This document shows, piece after piece, positions 43,989-53,216 of a stretch of DNA of 64,000 bases. Source of the DNA: Mycobacterium terramassiliense (lineage in GTDB: Bacteria; Actinomycetota; Actinomycetes; Mycobacteriales; Mycobacteriaceae); the NCBI RefSeq assembly GCF_900157385.1, contig NZ_LT717699.1:166523-230522 (forward strand). The letters are read 5' to 3'. Numbering within the stretch: position 1 is the first letter of the stretch; every line of letters starts with the position of its first letter. Below the pieces are notes generated by a model. It searched no databases. It was not told the origin of the DNA and saw only the letters and a list, made by a program, of their open reading frames with translations. Position numbers and translations under genes: made by a program.

Positions 43989-44324
43989 TCACGAGACGTC
44001 CAACGACGTCACCAGGAATTCGTTGCCGCGCAGCACCTCGACGTCGGGGCTGTCGCACCGCGGGCACCAGATCGACCAGGCCGACGTGATCTCGGACTGG
44101 CGGCCGCACGAACGGCAGCGCACCTCGGCGGTGACGCACTCGAGCTCCAGCTCGGCGTCGGGCATGTCCTCGGAGTCGCGGACCAGCGTCCAGCAGAACG
44201 ACAGCGACTCCGGCACCACCTGACGGAGCGCCCCGATCCGCACCCGCACGACGTCGACGTGCCGGCCGTCGGCATGCGTCTTGACCACCCCGGCGATCGC
44301 CTCGCACAACGACAGCTCGTGCAT
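43989..44324 (-). CDS. hypA: Hydrogenase nickel-incorporation protein HypA
   Basis: HypA (111 aa) binds nickel through its N-terminal MHE motif (MHELSLCEAI; the amino group, His2 and Glu3) and zinc through four cysteines arranged as CRSCG and CPRC. It passes nickel on to the hydrogenase large subunit with HypB. The gene lies 25 bases downstream of nicT on the same strand, so nickel transport and nickel insertion are probably cotranscribed. Confidence 0.97.
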   Translation of the reverse strand: MHELSLCEAIAGVVKTHADGRHVDVVRVRIGALRQVVPESLSFCWTLVRDSEDMPDAELELECVTAEVRCRSCGRQSEITSAWSIWCPRCDSPDVEVLRGNEFLVTSLDVS

Positions 44325-44349
44325 GGCACTGTTCTACACCCGACCGGGG

Positions 44350-45441
44350 TCAGCCCGCCGTCTCGGCCGAGTTCCACTTCTCCTCGATGCGCGCGACGCG
44401 CCAGACGAGCAGGGCGAGCGCCCAGGTCGCGACGAAGATGCCGACGACGACGAAACCGACGGTGTTGAGGTCGAGGCCGCCCAGCCAGCGCCAGAACGGA
44501 CCGCGCCAGCCCAGCTGGTCGGCGAACAGGCCGAGGAGTTCGACGGTCCCGATCAGCAGGGCGACGGCCACCGACAGCCCGGTGATGGTGATGTTGTAGT
44601 AGATCTTGCGCACCGGGCTGGCGAAGGCCCAGCCGTAGGCGAAGTTCATGAACGAGCCGTCGATGGTGTCCAGCAGGCACATGCCCGCCGTGAACAGCAC
44701 CGGCAGACACAGGATGGCGTACCACGGCAGCCCGGCCGCGGCGCTGGTGCCCGCCAGCACCAGCAGCGCGATCTCGGTGGCGGTGTCGAAGCCCAGCCCG
44801 AACAACAGCCCGACCGGGTACAGGTGCCAGGACTTGGTGATCGACTGGGTGAACCGCCCGAGGAACCGGTTGATGAGCCCGCGGTTCTGCAGTTGCCGTT
44901 CGAGTTCGGATTCGTCGTACTCGCCGCGGCGCAGCCGCAGGAACACGCGCAGGATGCCGACCAGGACGATCACGTTGAGGATGGCGATGAGGTAGAGGAA
45001 TGCCCCGGACACGCTGGTGCCGATGAGGCCGGTGTAGTGATGCAGCGCCGAGGAGTCGTCCTCGACCGGCCCGACTGTGGCCGTTATGACGGCCCTCGTC
45101 CCCGTGGCCAACAGCAGCGCCAGCCCGAAGACCACGGTGCTGTGGCCGAGCGAGAAGAAGAACCCGACGGCCAGCGGGCGCTGCCCGTCGCTCATCAGCT
45201 TGCGGGTGGTGTTGTCGATGGCGGCGATGTGGTCGGCGTCGAAGGCGTGCCGCATCCCGAGGGTGTAGGCCGTCAGCCCGACGCCGACACCGAACGCCTT
45301 GCCGCCGAGGCTGAATCGCTCCGGATCCACGATCAGCACCAGGGTGATCCAGCCGACGAGGTGCAGGGCGGCGATCACCGCCACCATCGCCCCCAGCCGC
45401 CACCACTCCGCCGGCGCCAGCGCGCCCCGAAGCCTGCTCAT
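44350..45441 (-). CDS. nicT: High-affinity nickel/cobalt permease NicT
   Basis: A 363-aa NiCoT-family transporter with about eight membrane helices. The signature HxxxxDH in the second helix is LGMRHAFDADHIAAIDN near residue 68, followed by FFFSLGHSTVVF and LGFDTATEIALL. It supplies nickel to the hydrogenase (and to any urease). ATG 45441 is used; the open frame further upstream runs antisense to the Fur-family gene. Its promoter region contains a Nur-box-like site (45509-45525), pointing to repression by nickel. Equivalent to Rv2856. Confidence 0.95.
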   Translation of the reverse strand: MSRLRGALAPAEWWRLGAMVAVIAALHLVGWITLVLIVDPERFSLGGKAFGVGVGLTAYTLGMRHAFDADHIAAIDNTTRKLMSDGQRPLAVGFFFSLGHSTVVFGLALLLATGTRAVITATVGPVEDDSSALHHYTGLIGTSVSGAFLYLIAILNVIVLVGILRVFLRLRRGEYDESELERQLQNRGLINRFLGRFTQSITKSWHLYPVGLLFGLGFDTATEIALLVLAGTSAAAGLPWYAILCLPVLFTAGMCLLDTIDGSFMNFAYGWAFASPVRKIYYNITITGLSVAVALLIGTVELLGLFADQLGWRGPFWRWLGGLDLNTVGFVVVGIFVATWALALLVWRVARIEEKWNSAETAG

Positions 45442-45508
45442 TCGCGATGGCCGCCAGTCCAACTCAGTGCTGGCCACCGGCACGACATTAGGGGCCGCCG
45501 CGAGCCAA

Positions 45509-45525
45509 ATGCAAGTCGATTGCAG
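45509..45525. promoter_or_regulatory. Nur-box-like operator between nicT and the Fur-family gene
   Basis: ATGCAA-GTCGA-TTGCAG matches the Streptomyces Nur consensus TTGCAA-N5-TTGCAA at 10 of 12 arm positions and forms a perfect TGCAA/TTGCA inverted repeat. It lies about 70 bp from nicT and about 77 bp from the Fur-family gene start, so it could control both. Confidence 0.65.
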
Positions 45526-45601
45526 GAACTCACCGGGGGTCGCCCGCGCCGAGTTGGGCCGAAGACTGGCGATCCAGGGTGTGGGGCGCGACACTGAACG
45601 G

Positions 45602-46066
45602 GTGAGTCCCAAGGCCCCCGTGCTGGACGCGGCCGTCACCGAACGGATGGGTGACATCCTGCGGGCCCATGGGCTACGGCGGATGGCGTCGCGGATCCAG
45701 GTGCTGGCGGTCCTCGAGCCGGTCAACGGGCACCTGCCGGTGGCGGAGATCCACCAGCGGGTGCGCGCCTGCCTGCCGCCGGGCGGCCAGCCGCCGGATG
45801 TCGCGACCATCTACCGCACCGTGACCACCCTGGTCGACCAGGGGGTGCTGCACGCCCTGACCCTCGACGGCGGCGTCGCGACCTACGGGCTGGCCACCGC
45901 GCCGCACCACCACGCGGTGTGCACGCGCTGCGGCTCGATCATCGAGGTGCCCGCCCGCCAGCTGAGCTCGGCGCTCGAGCACGCGATGGCGGGCAGTTCG
46001 TTCACGCTGTCGGAGGCGGCCGGCCTGACGCTGCGCGGCCTGTGCCCGCAGTGCCAGCGCGGCTGA
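45602..46066 (+). CDS. Fur-family regulator, probable nickel-responsive Nur
   Basis: A 154-aa Fur-fold repressor. The DNA-binding winged helix is residues about 15-85 (MASRIQVLAVLEPVNGHLPVAEIHQRV; PPDVATIYRTVTTLVDQGVLH). The metal region APHHHAVCTRCGSIIEVP carries the His cluster and the first structural-Zn CxxC, and the second CxxC is in GLCPQCQRG at the end. Fur, Zur and Nur share this fold, but divergence from nicT and the Nur-box-like site between them favour Nur, which represses nickel uptake when nickel is bound. It starts at GTG 45602. Confidence 0.85.
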   Translation: MSPKAPVLDAAVTERMGDILRAHGLRRMASRIQVLAVLEPVNGHLPVAEIHQRVRACLPPGGQPPDVATIYRTVTTLVDQGVLHALTLDGGVATYGLATAPHHHAVCTRCGSIIEVPARQLSSALEHAMAGSSFTLSEAAGLTLRGLCPQCQRG

Positions 46067-46085
46067 CAACGGCGGCGACCCGCCA

Positions 46086-46119
46086 CGCCCGGCTACGCCG
46101 CGCTTGCGATCGCCGCTAG
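46086..46119. repeat. Single copy of the GCCCGGCT...GCGATCG core element
   Basis: CGCCCGGCTACGCCGCGCTTGCGATCGCCGCTAG matches the core of the 55-bp tandem repeat at 54570 and the right part of the element at 39948. It lies between the Fur-family gene and mtr, and its last bases form the stop codon of mtr on the minus strand. Confidence 0.7.
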
Positions 46120-47495
46120 CGCAGGCCCAGTAGGGCGTTCTCGACCACCTCGGGCAGTGCCGGATGAATCCAGTACTGGCCGCGCGCCATCTCCGTGGCG
46201 GTCAGCCCGAAGCTCATCGCCTGGATCAGCGGCTGGATGATCGACGACGCCTGGTGGCCCATGATGTGGGCGCCCAGCAGGCACCCGCTGTTGCGCTCGG
46301 CGATGAGTTTGACGATGCCGGTGGTGTCTTCCATCGCCCAGCCGTAGGCGACGTCGGCGTAGTCCTGGATCGCGACCGAGATGTCGAATCCCCGTGCGAT
46401 GGCCTGGTTTTCGGTGAGGCCGACGGTCGCCAGCTGGGGATCGGTGAACACCGCCGACGGCACAAACCGGTGATCGGTCACGGCCATCGACTCCGTGTCG
46501 TCCCAGTCGCACAGTAGGTTGTGCTGCACGACGCGGGCCTCGTGGTTGGCCACGTGCTTGAGCTGGTACGGCGACGAGACGTCGCCGAGCGCGAAAACGC
46601 CGCGCGCCGAGGTGCGTTGGTATTCGTCCACCACCACCTGGCCGTTCTGGACATCGACGCCGGCCTGGTCGGCGTCCAGCAGGTCGCCGTTGGGCAACCG
46701 GCCGGTCGCCACCAGCAGCAGGTCGGCGTTCAGGGTGGACCCGTCGTCGAGCTCCAGGGCGACGCCGGAGCCGCGGTTGGCGGCGCGAGCGACCATCCGG
46801 TGGGTGCGCAGCTCCCATTTGCGCGAGGCGATGCGGGTAAACCGTTTGCAGATGGTGTCGTCGAAGTGGCGCAGCAGCGTGGCGCCCCGGACCACCAGCG
46901 TGACTCGCACGCCGAGCGCGGAAAAGACGTGGGCGAATTCCGTTGCCACAAAGCCGCTTCCGATGATCACAAGGTGCTCGGGCAGCTCGGGTATGCGCAT
47001 GATGGTGTCACTGGTGTGGTAATGCACGTCGGAGGCGAGGATGGTCGCCGGGATTATCGGCCGCGAGCCCGCCGCGATCACCACCTGATCGGCGGTGAAC
47101 TCTTCGCCCGCATCGGTGCGCAACAGGTATCGCCCGTCGGGCTGAACCGGTCCGAACCGGGTGTGCCGTTCGTACAGGTCGACATTGGGCAGCGAGCGCC
47201 GGTAGTCCTCGCCGCTCATCGAGATGGGATCGATGCGTCCGAAGACGCGCGAGACGATCTCGTCCCAGCGCACCCCGTCGATGTGCGCGTCGACGCCATA
47301 ACGGGCCGCGCCCCGGACGCCCGCGGCGACCTCGGCGGCGTAGACGAACATCTTCGTCGGGATGCACCCGACGTTGAGGCAGGTGCCGCCGAAGGTGCCC
47401 TGCTCGCAGATGGCCGCGCGCTTGCGCGCGTAGCGCTCGTCGAGAATGGTGTTGCCCGAACCGGTTCCGATGATGGCGATGTCGTAGGTTTCCAT
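46116..47495 (-). CDS. mtr: Mycothione reductase
   Basis: A 459-aa flavoprotein disulfide reductase that keeps mycothiol reduced with NADPH (Rv2855). The N-terminal FAD motif reads AIIGTGSGNT, the redox-active disulfide GGTCLNVGCIPTKM near residue 38, the NAD(P)H motif VIIGSGFVATEFAHVF near 178 and the C-terminal catalytic His in WIHPALPEVVENAL. ATG 47495 is chosen because it gives the family start METYDIAIIG. Its stop codon is formed by the dispersed repeat core. It lies 10 bases downstream of the lipase-like gene. Confidence 0.95.
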   Translation of the reverse strand: METYDIAIIGTGSGNTILDERYARKRAAICEQGTFGGTCLNVGCIPTKMFVYAAEVAAGVRGAARYGVDAHIDGVRWDEIVSRVFGRIDPISMSGEDYRRSLPNVDLYERHTRFGPVQPDGRYLLRTDAGEEFTADQVVIAAGSRPIIPATILASDVHYHTSDTIMRIPELPEHLVIIGSGFVATEFAHVFSALGVRVTLVVRGATLLRHFDDTICKRFTRIASRKWELRTHRMVARAANRGSGVALELDDGSTLNADLLLVATGRLPNGDLLDADQAGVDVQNGQVVVDEYQRTSARGVFALGDVSSPYQLKHVANHEARVVQHNLLCDWDDTESMAVTDHRFVPSAVFTDPQLATVGLTENQAIARGFDISVAIQDYADVAYGWAMEDTTGIVKLIAERNSGCLLGAHIMGHQASSIIQPLIQAMSFGLTATEMARGQYWIHPALPEVVENALLGLR

Positions 47496-47505
47496 CCTTG
47501 GGTCC

Positions 47506-48531
47506 TCACCCCTTTCCCGAGGACGTCGAGGCCTGGCTGTTGTCGCTGCCCAGGTACTCGTCCAGCCACATGTCCAGGTGGCGGTAGGCCATCCGGCGCG
47601 GCTCCGGCAGCGACAGGAACACGTCGTGTTTGGCGTCGGCCACCGGGACGACGGTGCTGCGTTTGCCGATGCGGCCGGCCCACCTCGCGATCTGGGTGAC
47701 GTCGAGAACCGCGTCGCCACGGTGCATGGATGCGGGGTCGTCGGATTCGGCCACGCTGTGGTCCGACCGCAGGATCAGAGTCGGCACGCCGACCTCGAGC
47801 CCGCGATGCAGCCGGGTGTGACCGCGGCGGATGGCGTGCAGCCAGCCGAACGTGATGGGGAAGCCGCCCACCGGCTTCCATTCCAGGTCGTAGTCGAACT
47901 CGCCGTGGTAGTCGCGGTGCAGGGTGGTGCCGTAGCCGCCCTCGGTGGGGGCCCGGACCACCCCCTTGGACCGCACCCGCGACAGGCCGGCGATCAGCGC
48001 CGAGGCCAGCGCATGGCGCAACACCGCGGGGCCGTGCAGGTCCAGGAACGGGCTGTTGAGCACGAGGCCCCGGACGGCGGCGTGCGCGGCCGGATCCCGC
48101 CGTCGCAGCCGGTCCAGCCACAGCGACACGATCAGCCCGCCGGAGGAATGGCCGTACACCAGGATCTCGGCGGGCCGGCCGGCGGGCGCCTGCCGGCGGA
48201 TGGCCGCCACGGCGTGCCCGAGTTCGGCGTCGTAGTGGGCGAGGTCGGTGATGAAGTGCGGGGTCTGGCCCTCGCGCCGCGACCGGCCACATTTCTGGAG
48301 GTCCAGCGCGTAGAAGGCAAAGCCGCGATCCGCGAAGTGATCGGCCAACTCCGTGTGGAAGAAGTAGTCGGTGTAGCCGTGCACCGCCAGGACCGCGCGG
48401 TGGTCGGCGCCGGCGGGCTCGCCGCGCCGGACCAGCGTCGCCGCGATGTCGCCCTCGCCGGCCGGATCGGGACCGAGCGGGATGGTGCGCTGCCAATAGC
48501 CGGGCAGCACGTCGGGCACCCAGCCAGTCAC
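47506..48531 (-). CDS. Alpha/beta hydrolase (lysophospholipase-like)
   Basis: A 341-aa serine hydrolase equivalent to Rv2854. The nucleophile elbow is GHSSG near residue 126, the strand before it ILVYGHSS, and the catalytic His is in VADAKHDVFLS near residue 302. AVLAVHGYTDYFFHTELADHF forms the oxyanion region. There is no signal peptide. Substrate is unknown but the family includes monoglyceride lipases and lysophospholipases. It starts at GTG 48531 and is probably cotranscribed with mtr (10-bp gap). Confidence 0.85.
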   Translation of the reverse strand: MTGWVPDVLPGYWQRTIPLGPDPAGEGDIAATLVRRGEPAGADHRAVLAVHGYTDYFFHTELADHFADRGFAFYALDLQKCGRSRREGQTPHFITDLAHYDAELGHAVAAIRRQAPAGRPAEILVYGHSSGGLIVSLWLDRLRRRDPAAHAAVRGLVLNSPFLDLHGPAVLRHALASALIAGLSRVRSKGVVRAPTEGGYGTTLHRDYHGEFDYDLEWKPVGGFPITFGWLHAIRRGHTRLHRGLEVGVPTLILRSDHSVAESDDPASMHRGDAVLDVTQIARWAGRIGKRSTVVPVADAKHDVFLSLPEPRRMAYRHLDMWLDEYLGSDNSQASTSSGKG

Positions 48532-48612
48532 GAGGCCAGCTTAAAGGTTTTGCTGGCCACGGGTGGGCCGCACGCGGTGAGCGCCCGGATCGCGTCGGGA
48601 TAACCTGGGACG

Positions 48613-50097
48613 GTGTCAGGGCAGGCCAGAACCGCGCGGACCGACGTCGTGCTGGTGGGCGCCGGCATCATGAGCGCGACCCTGGGCGCGTTGCTGCGGC
48701 GGCTGGAGCCGGACTGGTCGATCACCATCGTGGAGCGGCTGGACGCCGTCGCCGCCGAAAGCAGCAGCCCCTGGAACAACGCCGGCACCGGGCACTCCGC
48801 GCTGTGCGAGCTGAACTACACCCCGCAGCACCCCGACGGCTCGATCGACATCACCAAAGCGGTGCGCATCAACGAGCAGTTCCAGGTGACGCGCCAATTC
48901 TGGGCGTACGCGGTCGAGAACGGCATCCTGACGGATCGCGGGTTCGTCAACCCCGTCCCGCACGTCAGCTTCGTGCGCGGCGCGCCGGGCGTCGACTACC
49001 TGCGGCGGCGCCGGCGCGCGCTGGCCGACAACCCCCTGTTCGCGCGGACCGAGTTGATCGACGACGCGCAAGAGTTCGCGCGACGGCTGCCGTTGATGGC
49101 CGCCAAGCGTGACTTTTCCGAGCCGGTCGCGCTCAACTGGGCCGCCGACGGCACCGACGTCGACTTCGGTGCGCTGGCGCGCCAGCTCATCGCCTTCTGC
49201 GTGCGGGGCGGCGCCACGGCGCTGTTCGGTCACGAGGTCCGCGACCTGACACGGCAGTCCGACGGCTGGGCGCTGACGATCCGCACCCGCCGGACCCGCC
49301 AAAAGCGCCGGCTGAACGCCAAATTCGTCTTCGTCGGCGCCGGCGGGGATGCGTTGCCGCTGTTGCAGCGGTCGGGCATCAAGGAGGTCAAGGGCTTCGC
49401 CGGCTTCCCGATCGGCGGGCGGTTCCTGCGGGCCGACAATCCGGCGCTGGTGGCCGCGCACCGCGCCAAGGTGTACGGCGTGCCGGCGCCGGGGGCCCCG
49501 CCGCTCGGCGCGCTGCACCTGGACCTTCGGTTCGTCAACGGCAAGTCGTGGCTGGTGTTCGGGCCGTACGCCGGCTGGTCGCCGAAGTTTTTGAAACACG
49601 GCCACTTCAGCGACCTGCCCCGCTCGATCAAGCCGGACAACCTGTTGTCGATGCTCGGTGTCGGGGTCACCCAGCTGACACTGGTCAACTACCTCATCGG
49701 CCAACTGCGGCTCTCCGAACCCGACCGCGTGCGGATGCTGCGCGACTTCGCGCCCAGCGCAACGGATTCCGACTGGGAGCTGACGGTGGCCGGCCAACGG
49801 GTCCAGGTGATCCGCCGCGACAGGCGCAGAGGCGGCGCGCTCGACTTCAACACCACCCTGCTCAGCGCCGCCGACGGCAGCATCGCCGGGCTGCTGGGCG
49901 GCTCGCCGGGGGCGTCGACCGCGGTGCCGGCCATGCTCGATGTGCTGGCGCGGTGCTTCGCGCAGCGCTACGACTCGTGGCTGCCCGCGCTGAAGGAGAT
50001 GGTGCCGTCGCTGGGGGTGGAGCTGTCCCGCGAGCCCGGGCTGTTCGACGAGGTCTGGTCATGGGGCACCAAGGCGTTGCAGCTGGAGGCGTCATGA
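48613..50097 (+). CDS. mqo: Malate:quinone oxidoreductase
   Basis: Mqo (494 aa) is a peripheral membrane FAD enzyme that oxidises malate to oxaloacetate and reduces menaquinone in the TCA cycle. The FAD motif is [17 protein letters not shown] near residue 12, followed by [21 protein letters not shown]. The domain end [17 protein letters not shown] near residue 420 is typical. It starts at GTG 48613; its stop overlaps the next gene as ATGA. Equivalent to Rv2852c. Confidence 0.96.
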   Translation: MSGQARTARTDVVLVGAGIMSATLGALLRRLEPDWSITIVERLDAVAAESSSPWNNAGTGHSALCELNYTPQHPDGSIDITKAVRINEQFQVTRQFWAYAVENGILTDRGFVNPVPHVSFVRGAPGVDYLRRRRRALADNPLFARTELIDDAQEFARRLPLMAAKRDFSEPVALNWAADGTDVDFGALARQLIAFCVRGGATALFGHEVRDLTRQSDGWALTIRTRRTRQKRRLNAKFVFVGAGGDALPLLQRSGIKEVKGFAGFPIGGRFLRADNPALVAAHRAKVYGVPAPGAPPLGALHLDLRFVNGKSWLVFGPYAGWSPKFLKHGHFSDLPRSIKPDNLLSMLGVGVTQLTLVNYLIGQLRLSEPDRVRMLRDFAPSATDSDWELTVAGQRVQVIRRDRRRGGALDFNTTLLSAADGSIAGLLGGSPGASTAVPAMLDVLARCFAQRYDSWLPALKEMVPSLGVELSREPGLFDEVWSWGTKALQLEAS

Positions 50098-50573
50098 GCG
50101 AATCGCTGCGCCGCGCCTGGTCCAAAGACCTCGACGTCCCAACCCTTTACGAGCTGCTCAAGCTGCGGGTGGAGGTGTTCGTCGTCGAGCAGGCCTGCCC
50201 GTACCCGGAGCTGGACGGCCGCGACCTGCTCGCCGAAACCCGGCACTTCTGGCTGGAGACGCCCGACGGCGAGGTGATCTGCACGCTGCGGCTGATGGAG
50301 GAGCACGCCGGGGGCGAGAAGGCCTTCCGGATCGGTCGGCTGTGCACCAAGCGCAGCGCACGCGGCCAGGGCCACACCACGCGGCTGCTGCGCGCCGCGC
50401 TGGCCGAGGTGGGGGACTACCCGTGCCGCATCGACGCGCAGACCTACCTGGCCGACATGTATGCCCAGCACGGATTCGTCCGCGACGGCGACGATTTCGT
50501 CGACGACGGCATCCCGCACGTGCCCATGCTCAAGCCCTCGCGCCCCGGCTCCGGTCCGGCGGAACTGCCGTGA
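50094..50573 (+). CDS. ElaA-type GNAT acetyltransferase
   Basis: A 159-aa GNAT protein of the ElaA subfamily (equivalent to Rv2851c). It has the marker [27 protein letters not shown] near residue 15, and the acetyl-CoA loop [21 protein letters not shown] near residue 85. The substrate is unknown. It starts four bases inside mqo (ATGA) and ends four bases inside the chelatase gene (GTGA), so the three are translationally coupled. Confidence 0.9.
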   Translation: MSESLRRAWSKDLDVPTLYELLKLRVEVFVVEQACPYPELDGRDLLAETRHFWLETPDGEVICTLRLMEEHAGGEKAFRIGRLCTKRSARGQGHTTRLLRAALAEVGDYPCRIDAQTYLADMYAQHGFVRDGDDFVDDGIPHVPMLKPSRPGSGPAELP

Positions 50574-52486
50574 AGCCGTATCCGTTCAGCGCGATCGTCG
50601 GGCACGACCAGCTGCGGCTGGCCCTGCTGCTGTGCGCCGTGCGCCCCGAGATCGGCGGCGCGCTGATCCGGGGCGAGAAGGGCACCGCGAAGTCGACGGC
50701 CGTGCGCGGGCTTGCGGCGCTGCTGGCCGCCGCGTCGGGACGCGACGCGACCGGCGAGGGCGGCCTTGTCGAAATGCCGCTGGGGGCAACCGAAGACCGG
50801 GTGATCGGCTCGCTGGACCTGCAGCGGGTGCTGCGCGACGGCGAGCACGCGTTCTCCCCGGGGCTGCTCGCCCGCGCGCACGGCGGCGTCCTCTACGTCG
50901 ACGAGGTGAACCTGCTGCACGATCACCTGGTCGACGTGCTGCTCGACGCGGCGGCGATGGGCCGCGTGCACATCGAGCGCGACGGCATCTCGCATTCGCA
51001 CGAGTCGCGGTTCGTGTTGATCGGCACGATGAATCCCGAGGAGGGCGAGCTGCGCCCGCAACTGCTGGACCGATTCGGCCTGACCGTCGACGTGCGCGCG
51101 TCGCGCGACGTCGACGTGCGGACGCAGGTCGTCCGGCGGCGCATGGCCTACGAGGCCGACCCCGACGCGTTCGCCCAGCGCTACGCCGACGCCGACGCCG
51201 AGTTGGCCCGCCGGATCGGCGCGGCCCGCGCCCTCGTCGACGACGTGTCGTTGCCCGACAACGAGTTACGGCGCATCGCTGCCCTGTGCGCGGCGTTCGA
51301 CGTCGACGGCATGCGGGCCGACCTGGTGCTGGCCCGTACCGCCGTCGCGCACGCGGCGTGGCGCGGCGCCACCGTCGTCGAGGAGCAGGACGTCAGGGCC
51401 GCCGCCGAACTGGCCCTGCCGCACCGGCGCCGCCGCGACCCGTTCGACGACCCGGGCATCGACCGCGACCAGCTCGACGAGGCCCTGGCGCGGGCCGGCG
51501 CCGACGACCCCCAGCCCGACCCCGACCCGCCCGGCGGCGGACAGTCCGCGGATGCGCCTGCGCCACAGCCGAATTCGAAGCCGCAGCGGGCCCCGAACTC
51601 GGATGGCGACGACCCGTCCCCCGCAAGCGAGAGGTACCCCCAGCGCCCGGCTTCGCCCCCCGCGCGGTCGTCGACCAGGCCCAGCGCGCCCCCGTCGGCG
51701 GCGTTTCGCACCCGGGCGCTGACCGTTCCGGGGGTCGGCGAGGGCGCACCGGGCCGGCGGTCGCGGGCCCGTAACGCCTCCGGCAGCGTGGTCGCGGCGG
51801 CCGACGCGGGCGACACGAGCGCCGGCGCGCACGGCCTGCACCTGTTCGCGACCCTGCTCTCGGCCGCCGAGCGCGCCGGGGCTGGGCCGTTGCGGCCGAC
51901 GCCAGACGACGTGCGCCGGGCCATCCGCGAAGGGCGCGAAGGCAATCTGGTGATCTTCGTCGTCGACGCGTCGGGTTCGATGGCCGCCCGCGATCGCATG
52001 GCCGCGGTGAGCGGCGCCACCCTGTCGTTGCTGCGCGACGCCTATCAGCGTCGCGACAAGGTCGCGGTGATCACGTTCCGCGGCCACGGCGCGCGGCTGC
52101 TGCTGCCGCCGACGTCCTCGGCGCACATCGCCGGGCGGCGGCTGGCCCGGTTCGACACCGGCGGCAAGACCCCGCTGGCCGAGGGCCTGCTGGCCGCGCG
52201 CGAGCTGATCGTCCGGGAGCGGGCGCGCGACCGCGCGCGGCGGCCGCTGGTCGTCGTGCTCACTGACGGCCGGGCCACCGCCGGGCCGGACCCGTTGGGG
52301 CGCAGCCGGATCGCGGCGGCGCGCCTGCTCGCCGAGGGGGCCGCCGCGGTGGTCGTCGACTGCGAGACGTCGTACGTGCGGCTGGGTTTGGCGGGCCGGC
52401 TAGCCGACCAGCTCGGCGCGCCGGCGGTGCGGCTGGAGCAGCTGCGCGCCGACCACCTGACGCAGGCCGTCCGCAGCGTGGCCTGA
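50570..52486 (+). CDS. Fused ChlI/ChlD-type magnesium-chelatase-like ATPase with inserted linker
   Basis: A 638-aa protein with an N-terminal AAA+ ChlI-like domain (Walker [14 protein letters not shown] near residue 33; [18 protein letters not shown] as Walker B), an Asp/Pro-rich linker (about 310-430), and a C-terminal VWA domain with the MIDAS motif [15 protein letters not shown] near residue 465. Equivalent to Rv2850c and probably the chelatase motor for cobalt insertion or a related metal step, given the cobO and cobB genes downstream. Part of the linker ([18 protein letters not shown]) is encoded by the 50-bp dispersed repeat. It starts at GTG 50570. Confidence 0.92.
   Translation: MKPYPFSAIVGHDQLRLALLLCAVRPEIGGALIRGEKGTAKSTAVRGLAALLAAASGRDATGEGGLVEMPLGATEDRVIGSLDLQRVLRDGEHAFSPGLLARAHGGVLYVDEVNLLHDHLVDVLLDAAAMGRVHIERDGISHSHESRFVLIGTMNPEEGELRPQLLDRFGLTVDVRASRDVDVRTQVVRRRMAYEADPDAFAQRYADADAELARRIGAARALVDDVSLPDNELRRIAALCAAFDVDGMRADLVLARTAVAHAAWRGATVVEEQDVRAAAELALPHRRRRDPFDDPGIDRDQLDEALARAGADDPQPDPDPPGGGQSADAPAPQPNSKPQRAPNSDGDDPSPASERYPQRPASPPARSSTRPSAPPSAAFRTRALTVPGVGEGAPGRRSRARNASGSVVAAADAGDTSAGAHGLHLFATLLSAAERAGAGPLRPTPDDVRRAIREGREGNLVIFVVDASGSMAARDRMAAVSGATLSLLRDAYQRRDKVAVITFRGHGARLLLPPTSSAHIAGRRLARFDTGGKTPLAEGLLAARELIVRERARDRARRPLVVVLTDGRATAGPDPLGRSRIAAARLLAEGAAAVVVDCETSYVRLGLAGRLADQLGAPAVRLEQLRADHLTQAVRSVA
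51608..51657 (+). repeat. 50-bp dispersed repeat, copy B, inside the chelatase gene
   Basis: 49 of 50 bases match copy A at 39912-39961. It is read in frame as [17 protein letters not shown] within the flexible linker of the chelatase protein. The frame stays open on both sides, so the element has been domesticated as linker. Confidence 0.85.
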
Positions 52487-52507
52487 GCGAGCGAGGGATA
52501 AGCGTCC

Positions 52508-53122
52508 ATGCCACAGGGAAAACCGCTCGGCGTGCCCGACGACGGCCTGACCACCCGCGCGCGGCGCAACACGCCCGTGCTGGCGGTGCACACCGGCGCG
52601 GGCAAGGGGAAGTCGACGGCGGCGTTCGGAATGGCGTTGCGGGCGTGGAACGCCGGCCTGCGGGTGGCGGTGTTTCAGTTCGTCAAGAGCGCGAAGTGGA
52701 AGGTGGGCGAGGAGGCGGCCTTCGCGCGACTCGGCGAACTGCACGACCGGGACGGCGTGGGCGGGCAAGTCGAATGGCACAAGATGGGTGCCGGCTGGTC
52801 GTGGACCCGCAAGGCGGGCAGCGAGATCGATCACGCCGCGGCCGCGGCCGACGGCTGGTCCGAGATCGCGCGCCGGCTGGCCGCGCAGCGCCACGACTTC
52901 TACGTGCTCGACGAATTCACCTACCCGCTGAAGTGGGGCTGGGTCGACGTCGACGACGTGGTGGACGTCCTGCTGGCCCGGCCCGGCCACCAGCACGTGG
53001 TGATCACCGGACGCGATGCCCCGCCGCGGTTGGTCGAGGCCGCTGATCTGGTCACTGAGATGACCAAGGTCAAGCACCCGATGGACGCCGGGCGCAAGGG
53101 GCAGAAGGGCATCGAGTGGTGA
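52508..53122 (+). CDS. cobO: Cob(I)yrinic acid a,c-diamide adenosyltransferase
   Basis: CobO (204 aa) moves the adenosyl group of ATP to the corrinoid cobalt. The P-loop variant is VHTGAGKGKSTAAFGMALRA near residue 30, with VAVFQFVKSAKWKVGEE next, the substrate region EWHKMGAGWSW, DFYVLDEFTYPLKWGW and VVITGRDAPPRLVEAADLVTEM. The family length is complete. It starts at ATG 52508, 21 bases after the chelatase gene. Equivalent to Rv2849c. Confidence 0.96.
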   Translation: MPQGKPLGVPDDGLTTRARRNTPVLAVHTGAGKGKSTAAFGMALRAWNAGLRVAVFQFVKSAKWKVGEEAAFARLGELHDRDGVGGQVEWHKMGAGWSWTRKAGSEIDHAAAAADGWSEIARRLAAQRHDFYVLDEFTYPLKWGWVDVDDVVDVLLARPGHQHVVITGRDAPPRLVEAADLVTEMTKVKHPMDAGRKGQKGIEW

Positions 53123-53140
53123 GCGTCCCCGCCTGGCCCC

Positions 53141-53200
53141 GCGAGCGTGCGTGTTTGCACACCGACACGCCGTGTGAGGTGTCATTGTGCGCACGCTCGC
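53141..53200. repeat. GAGCGTGC-type palindromic element upstream of cobB
   Basis: GCGAGCGTGCG (53141-53151) and its perfect reverse complement CGCACGCTCGC (53190-53200) bound a 60-bp element; a second, smaller GACAC/GTGTC pairing lies inside. The ends match those of the element at 10215-10276. It sits between cobO and cobB and contains a misleading in-frame GTG at 53187. Confidence 0.75.
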
Positions 53201-53216
53201 CGAGGTGGGTGGGCCA

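Noticed and set aside
44281..45597. 438-codon + strand frame over nicT
   Set aside because: Antisense to the NiCoT transporter and full of Gln/Asp/His shadow sequence.
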